From assembly GCA_001824455.1 (NCBI GenBank), contig MHXL01000022.1, positions 1 to 6,512 of the forward strand: a stretch of DNA of 6,512 nucleotides. Reading direction: 5' to 3'. The translations under genes were made by a program, and so were the position numbers. This document shows, one piece after another, positions 1 to 4,356 of the stretch (position 1 is the stretch's first letter; every line of letters starts with the position of its first letter). The notes under the pieces were generated by a model. The model saw nothing but the letters and a program-made list of their open reading frames with translations. It was not told the DNA's origin and ran no database searches. The stretch is from Desulfuromonadaceae bacterium GWB2_53_15. GTDB lineage: Bacteria > Desulfobacterota > Desulfuromonadia > Geobacterales > Pseudopelobacteraceae.

Positions 1-820
1 CCTCGGTCTTCTCCACCTCTTCATCCTGAATCCGCTTGGCCTCCCGCAGGGCCGAAACCCGTTCCTCGCGCTGGACCAGATAGCGCGAGTAGCTGCAGTG
101 GTAATCCGAGATGGCATGATTCCAGACCTCGGCGATGCGGCTGCAGACCTGGTCCATGAAGAAGCGGTCGTGAGAAACCAGGATCACCGAGCCGGGATAG
201 GAGCAGAGATATTCCTCCAGCCAGTTGCGGGCCTCGATGTCCAGGTGGTTGGTCGGTTCGTCCAGCAGCAGCACATCCGGCTTTTGCAACAGCAGGCGCG
301 CCAGGGCAATGCGCATCTGCCAGCCACCGGAAAATTCGCCGCAGTCGCGGTACCAGTCATCCTGGGTAAAGCCGAGTCCCTTCAGCACCGTGCCGATTTC
401 GGACTCCATGGTGTAACCACCCCGGTGACGGAACTGCTCCTGCAACTCACCATAGCGGTGCAATAGCTGTTCATGTTCGGGGGAGTCGTGGGGCAGCCGT
501 TCCAGTTCCTGGCCCAGGCGGTGCAGTTCTTCCTCCATGGCCAGCAGTTCGCCGAAGGCGGAGCGCGCCTCGTGGAACAGCAGGCAGCCGGAGGTGATGA
601 TGCCGTCCTGGGGCAGATAGGCGGCCCGGGCGCCGCGGGCAAACTGGATCTCGCCGTCAGACGGCTCGGCCAGGCCGGCGATGATCTTCATCAGGGTGGA
701 TTTGCCGGCGCCGTTTTCACCGACCAGCGCCACCCGTTCACCCTTTTTCAGGTGCCAGGAGATGTTGGTGAAGAGCGGATTACCGGCAAAGTCTTTGGAG
801 AGGCGTATGAGTTGGAGCAT
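1..820 (-). CDS. ABC-F family ATPase (YheS/YdiF/ABCF3-like), N-terminal part, cut by window edge
   Basis: Soluble ABC-F proteins carry two ATPase domains and no membrane domain; they bind the ribosomal E site and relieve stalled or slow translation. The visible 273 residues hold the whole first ATPase domain. Walker A GENGAGKST is at residues 34-42, a Q-loop at YLPQ 68-71, and a charged helical arm insert at about 95-133. The signature FSGGW is at 163-167, Walker B LLLDEPTNHLD at 184-194 and the H-loop VSHD at 215-218. After about residue 235 the interdomain linker begins, rich in charged residues. FSGGW instead of LSGGE fits the YheS/YdiF/ABCF3 branch better than EttA, but the subfamily is a guess without the second domain. 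The ATG at 818-820 begins directly at the first beta strand and has an in-frame stop just upstream, but no good Shine-Dalgarno sequence. A GATAAT -10-like hexamer (complement of 847-852) is the only promoter hint. The gene continues beyond position 1. Confidence 0.93.
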   Translation of the reverse strand, partial: MLQLIRLSKDFAGNPLFTNISWHLKKGERVALVGENGAGKSTLMKIIAGLAEPSDGEIQFARGARAAYLPQDGIITSGCLLFHEARSAFGELLAMEEELHRLGQELERLPHDSPEHEQLLHRYGELQEQFRHRGGYTMESEIGTVLKGLGFTQDDWYRDCGEFSGGWQMRIALARLLLQKPDVLLLDEPTNHLDIEARNWLEEYLCSYPGSVILVSHDRFFMDQVCSRIAEVWNHAISDYHCSYSRYLVQREERVSALREAKRIQDEEVEKTE

Positions 821-860
821 GGCTAGCGTTGTAGCATGAAAGGGGCATTATCGGCAAGTC

Positions 861-880
861 AGGAACCTGACGGACTTAGG
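861..880 (+). repeat. Left terminal inverted repeat of the palindromic element
   Basis: This 20-base arm pairs with 1006-1025 with two mismatches. It also contains most of a short local palindrome, GTCAGG/CCTGAC (858-871), which the right arm lacks because of an A/T difference. Confidence 0.7.
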
Positions 881-1005
881 AATGAATCTACTGTGAAAAC
901 GGTAAGTCGGTCCATATTCCAGTAAATTTTCGACAAATAGGTCCACTATTTGCTCTCAAATTTTCAGAAATCTGTCCTCGACGTACCTTTTTCTCGCTAC
1001 GATTC

Positions 1006-1025
1006 CCTAAGTCCGACAGGCTCCT
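1006..1025 (-). repeat. Right terminal inverted repeat; overlaps the 3' end of the macrodomain gene
   Basis: Read on the minus strand this is AGGAGCCTGTCGGACTTAGG, matching the left arm at 18 of 20 bases. Bases 1007-1009 form the TAG stop codon of the macrodomain gene, and the arm encodes that protein's last residues (GACRT). Confidence 0.7.
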
Positions 1026-1540
1026 ATGCCGAGTACGGCGGCAGCTTCCTGGTAGACCTGCTGGGCGCCGGTGCTGAACTGGACGAAAATGATCCGCTCC
1101 AGCTCGGGATAGGCTGCCTGGGCAACCTGGGCCGCCGAGAGGGCAATGATGGCTGCCGCGCGCATGGGGTAACCATAGACTCCGGCGCTGATGGCGGGGA
1201 AGGCGATACTCCTCAGGCCATGCTCGTGCGCCACCTCGAAGCAGCGCTTATAGGAGGACTCCAATAACGCCGGTTCCCCATGCTTACCGTCTTTCCAGAC
1301 CGGCCCCACGGTGTGGATCACATAGCGGGCGGGAAGCTTGTAGCCCTTGGTGATCTTGGCATCCCCGGTCTCGCAGCCCCCCAGACCGGCGCACTCCTGT
1401 ACCAGTTGCGGCCCGGCAACCCGGTGGATGGCGCCATCCACTCCGCCGCCGCCCAGCAGGGTATTGTTGGCGGCGTTGACGATAGCATCCACCGCCAGTG
1501 TTGTGATGTCAGCCTGAATGACTTCGATGATTGCGGGCAT
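1007..1540 (-). CDS. Macrodomain protein, O-acetyl-ADP-ribose deacetylase / ADP-ribose hydrolase (YmdB/MacroD-like)
   Basis: A stand-alone macrodomain of 177 residues, the usual size for the cytoplasmic MacroD/YmdB group. That group removes acetyl from O-acetyl-ADP-ribose and mono-ADP-ribose from modified proteins or nucleic acids. The hallmarks are in order: QADIT (9-13) with the adenine-contacting Asp11, NAANN (22-26) with the catalytic-site Asn residues, the glycine-rich loop [10 protein letters not shown] (30-39), GYKLP (66-70), HTVGP (76-80), and the phosphate loop [11 protein letters not shown] (115-125). The start is supported by GGAGGT (complement of 1544-1549), somewhat close to the ATG. 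The fold ends near residue 170, so the enzyme should be complete. The last few residues and the TAG come from the right arm of the adjacent palindromic repeat, so the original C-terminus was probably slightly different. The exact substrate cannot be read from the sequence. Confidence 0.93.
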   Translation of the reverse strand: MPAIIEVIQADITTLAVDAIVNAANNTLLGGGGVDGAIHRVAGPQLVQECAGLGGCETGDAKITKGYKLPARYVIHTVGPVWKDGKHGEPALLESSYKRCFEVAHEHGLRSIAFPAISAGVYGYPMRAAAIIALSAAQVAQAAYPELERIIFVQFSTGAQQVYQEAAAVLGIGACRT

Positions 1541-1563
1541 ACGACCTCCATGTTAACAAATAG

Positions 1564-1591
1564 TTGCATCGTTTTAAAATGGCGTTATAAT
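1564..1591 (+). promoter_or_regulatory. Sigma-70 type promoter for the YkgJ-like gene
   Basis: A -35 box TTGCAT (1564-1569) is followed after 16 bp by a perfect -10 box TATAAT (1586-1591). This predicts a start of transcription near 1598, about 95 bases before the downstream start codon. It lies in the divergent spacer 1541-1691. I could not find an equally good minus-strand promoter for the macrodomain gene there. Confidence 0.6.
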
Positions 1592-1691
1592 CAGTGCGCT
1601 TTCCCCTATTGACTGACCGGGACTTCCACCTGCCCGCCAGCTTCCCGCGTCGATACCCTGTCGTCTGTTTGCGGCGAGATGGAGGCTGACG

Positions 1692-1991
1692 ATGTTCTTC
1701 CCGATTCTCCGCAGGAAAAAACTTCACGGAATCCTGCTCGACCAGCCTGAGGAAGGAAACGAACGCTGTAAAACATGCGGTGGTGTCTGCTGCAACTCCT
1801 TTGCCGCAATCGAGCTCACCTGGGAAGAATACGAACGGCTCCAATCCCTGGGGGCTCATCGGCTTCAGCTCTCGCTCTACGGCCCGCACCGCCTGGAGAT
1901 CGACTACGGCTGTGAATTCCTGGCGCAGGGGCGCTGCAGTATTTATGAACAGCGCCCGGATGTCTGCCGGCGTTTCACCTGCCGGGATTGA
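1692..1991 (+). CDS. YkgJ-family cysteine-cluster protein (putative zinc/iron-chelating)
   Basis: A small cytoplasmic protein of 99 residues with the cysteine pattern of the YkgJ/CxxCxxxCC family: C26-x2-C29-x3-C33-C34 near the start, then C74, C82, and the closing motif RPDVCRRFTC (R88 to C97). The family is presumed to bind zinc or an iron-sulfur cluster through these residues; its biochemical role is not established. All expected cysteines are present, and the protein ends two residues after the last one, so it is a minimal but complete version. GGAGG (1681-1685) lies six bases before the ATG and fixes the start. The gene appears to be monocistronic, with its own promoter upstream and a strong terminator about 60 bases downstream. 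No neighbour indicates a specific function. Confidence 0.88.
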   Translation: MFFPILRRKKLHGILLDQPEEGNERCKTCGGVCCNSFAAIELTWEEYERLQSLGAHRLQLSLYGPHRLEIDYGCEFLAQGRCSIYEQRPDVCRRFTCRD

Positions 1992-2049
1992 TGCCGGACA
2001 TGTTTCTCTGATAACAGGTTTCCGGAATTTTGCAACGAAAAGAAAAACA

Positions 2050-2085
2050 GCCCCCTGTCGCGTCATGTGCGACAGGGGGCCTTTT
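2050..2085. terminator. Strong bidirectional intrinsic terminator between convergent genes
   Basis: A perfect 12-bp stem, GCCCCCTGTCGC (2050-2061) and GCGACAGGGGGC (2069-2080), encloses a 7-base loop and is followed by CTTTTT on the plus strand. On the minus strand the hairpin is followed by a T-rich run (complement of the A-rich 2038-2049). It can therefore end both the YkgJ-like transcript and the convergent ygbA/ferredoxin transcript. Confidence 0.92.
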
Positions 2086-2109
2086 TAGTGCATCTTCCTT
2101 GATCAGCGG

Positions 2110-2853
2110 TCAGCTCTTGATGGTTCCCTGAATACCAATGGTAACCTCTTTGTAAGGGATCTGCTTGCCGCTGGCGGCCAGGGCCTGGCGCGCCGCCACA
2201 GCGATGCCGCCGCAGCAGGGCACTTCCATCTTCAGCACGGTGATGCTTTTCACATCCGACTTGCTGAACAGCTCGGTCAATTTCTGCGTATAGAAATTGT
2301 TGTCGTCCAGCTTGGGACATCCCATGACAACAGCTTTACCCTTGAGGAAGTCCTCGTGGTAACCGGCATAGGCCACCGGCACGCAATCAGCCGTAATCAG
2401 CAGATCGGCGCCCTGAAAGTAGGGGGCGGTGGTGGAAACCAGGTGCAGTTGTACCGGCCACTGAGCCAGTTGGCTCTGCTGGTTGCCGGTTGGGGCAGAT
2501 ACGGCAGCCTCCTGCGGGCGGACAAAGCTCATGGCGCGTGAGCCGGGGCAGCCGCCGCCTGCATGCTGGTGATGAGCGGGGGCAACGTGCTGATGCGCCG
2601 GAGCCGGTTTGCCCTGGGCAGCCAGATGCTTCTCCACCGCAGCCTCGTCAAACTCGTCGGTATCGCGCTCCTCGATCTGGATGGCATCCCGCGGGCATTC
2701 GCCCAGGCAGGCCCCCAGGCCGTCACACAGGTTGTCCGCCGAAAGCACCGCCTTGCCGTTGATCATCTTGATGGCGCCCTCGGCACAGGAGGGGACGCAC
2801 AGTCCGCAGCCGTCACATTTGTCCTGGTCTATTTTTACGATTTTTCTCAGCAT
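2110..2853 (-). CDS. 4Fe-4S ferredoxin-type protein with His-rich linker (possible FrdX-like, hcp-associated type)
   Basis: A 247-residue cytoplasmic iron-sulfur protein. Residues 1-62 form a two-cluster ferredoxin domain: a full CxxCxxCxxxC set (C13, C16, C19, C23), then C43, C49 and C53-Pro, where the usual second cysteine is replaced by Leu46. A histidine-rich linker (H87, H89, H94, H95, H97) leads to CPG (102-104). The long C-terminal domain carries WPVQLHLV (132-139), ADC (155-157), GCPKLDD (178-184) and VPCCGG (211-216), extra cysteines that could bind metal. Similar proteins are common in anaerobes, often as unnamed '4Fe-4S binding protein'. From memory, some lie next to the hybrid-cluster protein gene hcp and are called FrdX; that link is inference, and no hcp lies in this window. 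AAGGAG (complement of 2860-2865) six bases before the ATG fixes the start. It is the second gene of an operon, 54 bp after ygbA. Confidence 0.85.
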   Translation of the reverse strand: MLRKIVKIDQDKCDGCGLCVPSCAEGAIKMINGKAVLSADNLCDGLGACLGECPRDAIQIEERDTDEFDEAAVEKHLAAQGKPAPAHQHVAPAHHQHAGGGCPGSRAMSFVRPQEAAVSAPTGNQQSQLAQWPVQLHLVSTTAPYFQGADLLITADCVPVAYAGYHEDFLKGKAVVMGCPKLDDNNFYTQKLTELFSKSDVKSITVLKMEVPCCGGIAVAARQALAASGKQIPYKEVTIGIQGTIKS

Positions 2854-2907
2854 GTTGTTCTCCTTTTCTTGTATTTAATGGATCAGTGAAATTTGAGGAT
2901 GTCAGTT

Positions 2908-3264
2908 TCAAAAAAAGTAATGCCATACATAATCCAATCTGCCCCGCAGCATCAGCTTGCGGCCGGAGTAAGCCATGATCTCCCGCACCTTTTCCCGCTC
3001 GGCCTTAGCATAACAATGGATGCGGCAATGCTTGCAACTGGGCTTCTCCACTTCCAGCGGGCACTTCATTCGCTTGGCAATGGCGTACGCCATGAAAGCA
3101 GTGCACTCGGGACACAACAGTCGTTCACCAAGAACTTGCGGAAGCAGGAAAGGCTGCTTTTCCGTGTCCGCATGTTTACCGCTGCAGAACACCTCGACAA
3201 ACTTGCCGATCAGCCGGATGTCCTTTAATTGCTGCTTAGTCATTGTTTCCATGGTTGTGATCAT
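2908..3264 (-). CDS. ygbA: YgbA-like protein (nitrous oxide-stimulated promoter family)
   Basis: A 118-residue cytoplasmic protein, about the length of E. coli YgbA. It shows the family's cysteine layout: LLCPEC (49-54) followed by AYAIAKRMKCP (59-69, with C68), CKHCRIHCY (77-85), and the closing EIMAYSGRKLML segment. The conserved cysteines suggest a metal or Fe-S site. In enterobacteria ygbA responds to nitric oxide through NsrR and has been tied to growth under nitrosative stress; the biochemical activity is unknown to me. It is the first gene of an operon with the downstream 4Fe-4S protein. The start is uncertain: the first ATG (3264) has GAGG only one base upstream. Met5 and Met8 are alternatives, Met8 with a weak GGA just before it. 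The conserved core is unaffected by the choice. Confidence 0.85.
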   Translation of the reverse strand: MITTMETMTKQQLKDIRLIGKFVEVFCSGKHADTEKQPFLLPQVLGERLLCPECTAFMAYAIAKRMKCPLEVEKPSCKHCRIHCYAKAEREKVREIMAYSGRKLMLRGRLDYVWHYFF

Positions 3265-3287
3265 GCCTCGTTCGTGTTTATTCTTAC

Positions 3288-3301
3288 ATGACGCAGGTCA
3301 A
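3288..3301. promoter_or_regulatory. CRP/FNR-type palindromic operator upstream of ygbA
   Basis: The palindrome TGAC (3289-3292), GCAG, GTCA (3297-3300) has perfect half-sites with the 4-bp spacer typical of CRP/FNR-superfamily sites; flanking bases read ATGAC-N4-GTCAA. HcpR, a family member controlling hcp/frdX genes in anaerobes, uses TTGAC-like half-sites as I recall. The site ends 24 bases before the first ygbA start codon, which is close for an activator site, so it could repress or the real start may be internal. It is 126 bases upstream of the divergent phnD-like gene. Confidence 0.4.
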
Positions 3302-3426
3302 TTTATCGCGCTTCTTGCATGGCAACTTTGTAAGCTTCCAAATTCCGCCTGAGTATGTTATTTCTCTAATCATCAGAAGCATCCTCATCAACATAAATAT
3401 CGCTTATGTGAACAGAGGAATAACCC
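3302..3426. other. Divergent intergenic spacer between ygbA and the PhnD-like gene
   Basis: An AT-rich stretch with no gene, RNA or strong promoter that I can recognise. TTGCAT at 3315-3320 could be a -35 box but lacks a good -10 at the right distance. The last part holds the ribosome binding site AGAGGA (3414-3419) of the PhnD-like gene. Confidence 0.5.
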
Positions 3427-4356
3427 ATGTCAACCTTGAACCTCCTAAAAAGAATAACCTCTGACTTACTAAAAGCATATATCCGAACAGCTTCCCTGCT
3501 GTTCCTTCTCATGCTGGCCAACTTCGCTTTCGCCGCTCCTGCCGCTGCTGCCGGCGAAAAAAATTTAAGTGATCCCGGACGCTATACCTTCGCCGTAATC
3601 CCATTTTATTCACCGGAAAAAATCTGGGCTCTTTACACCCCTTTTATCGATTATCTCAACAAAAACACCGGCCAGTCGTGGGAACTGAAACTTTACCATA
3701 ACCATAATGAGCTCATCGACGAGCTCTGCAACGGCAGGGTTTCAGCGGCCCTGATGGGGCCGGTTCCGCTCGGCAGAGCCAACAACAAATGCGGTGCAAC
3801 ACCTATGCTGGCAGCCCTGGGCGATGACGGAACGCCCAGTTATCATTCCGTTATACTGACGAACACCACATCGGTCACGACTTTAAGGAAGCTCAAAGGC
3901 AAAAAGATCGGTTTTTTTAAGGGCTCGACCGCTGCCCATATTGTGCCGGCCAAGATACTGAAGGACTCCGGGATCAGCATGTCCGCGATCCAGCCAATAT
4001 TTCTGGAGAGCCAGGACCGGATCATGTCGGCCCTTCTTTCCGGCGAAGTTGCAGCAGCAGGGGTTAAGGAAACTCTCGCAAAGAGATTCAGTCAGCAAAA
4101 GCTCAGGGTGCTGGCAATCTCTGCCCCGCTCCCCAACTTTGCGCTCTGCGCATCACCTTCGCTCCCCGCAGCAGTCCGGCAGCAGATGATTTCGGCCCTT
4201 ATCCGCCTCAAACCGCTTGCCGATAAAAAGGACGCTGAAGCCATGAAGGGCTGGGATGACGAGATCAATAACGGATTCATGGTACCCGGCAAAAACTTCC
4301 TACCCTCGGTCATGAAGGTCTTCGAAATTTTCAAGGAACTTCAGAATGAAAATTGA
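3427..4356 (+). CDS. PhnD-like periplasmic substrate-binding protein (phosphate/phosphonate-binding fold)
   Basis: An exported solute-binding protein of 309 residues. An N-terminal signal peptide has basic residues (K8, R9, K16, R20), a hydrophobic core LLFLLMLANFAF (24-35) and likely cleavage at AFA-AP after residue 36. The mature part has the type 2 periplasmic-binding fold of the PhnD group: FAVIPFYSPEKI near residues 55-66, a DELCNGRVSAALMGP segment in lobe one, LKGKKIGFFKGSTAAHIVP with G166-S167-T168 at the position where PhnD proteins contact the oxyanion, and an SGEVAAAGV segment. The ligand cannot be decided; it may be phosphite, phosphonate or something unrelated. AGAGGA seven bases upstream supports the start. 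No permease or ATPase gene accompanies it. Instead its last 11 bases overlap a histidine kinase gene, suggesting that it delivers its ligand to a sensor rather than a transporter. Confidence 0.87.
   Translation: MSTLNLLKRITSDLLKAYIRTASLLFLLMLANFAFAAPAAAAGEKNLSDPGRYTFAVIPFYSPEKIWALYTPFIDYLNKNTGQSWELKLYHNHNELIDELCNGRVSAALMGPVPLGRANNKCGATPMLAALGDDGTPSYHSVILTNTTSVTTLRKLKGKKIGFFKGSTAAHIVPAKILKDSGISMSAIQPIFLESQDRIMSALLSGEVAAAGVKETLAKRFSQQKLRVLAISAPLPNFALCASPSLPAAVRQQMISALIRLKPLADKKDAEAMKGWDDEINNGFMVPGKNFLPSVMKVFEIFKELQNEN

Larger units (their letters stand above)
851..1032. mobile_element. MITE-like imperfect palindromic repeat (~180 bp), no transposase
   Basis: Both ends match as inverted repeats. 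The 861-880 arm (AGGAACCTGACGGACTTAGG) matches the complement of 1006-1025 at 18 of 20 positions, and TCGGCA at 851-856 is complemented by TGCCGA at 1027-1032. The similarity continues inward: GAATC, GGTA, GTCG, AAATTT and CAAATAG occur in the same order in each arm. The arms close on a hairpin, CAAATAG (934-940), loop GTCCA (941-945), CTATTTG (946-952), near the exact centre. The unit is more AT-rich than its neighbours and has no coding capacity of its own. This is the form of a non-autonomous element mobilised by a transposase elsewhere. I see no clear target-site duplication, so the outer limits are uncertain (861-1025 is the safer core). It could instead be a chromosomal palindromic repeat of the REP/ERIC kind. 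Confidence 0.68.

Noticed and set aside
98..826. Plus-strand open frames opposite the ABC-F gene
   Set aside because: They are antisense to a well-supported ABC-F domain with all ATPase motifs. The proteins are low in recognisable structure.
934..952. Central hairpin of the repeat considered as an intrinsic terminator
   Set aside because: The stem is AT-rich and only 7 bp, with no T run following it on either strand. It is better explained as the centre of the palindromic element.
950..1267. Plus-strand open frame starting within the palindromic repeat
   Set aside because: It starts inside the repeat and then runs antisense to the macrodomain gene. No ribosome binding site or known family.
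1509..2066. Minus-strand open frame of 185 codons across the divergent spacer and YkgJ gene
   Set aside because: It is antisense to the YkgJ-like gene, whose cysteine pattern, promoter and ribosome binding site are clear. It also runs over the terminator side and has no family features.
3320..3335. Sigma-54-like promoter (TGGCAA ... AAGC) before the PhnD-like gene
   Set aside because: The GG and GC elements are separated by 11 bases instead of the required 10, and the second element is a poor match to TTGC.
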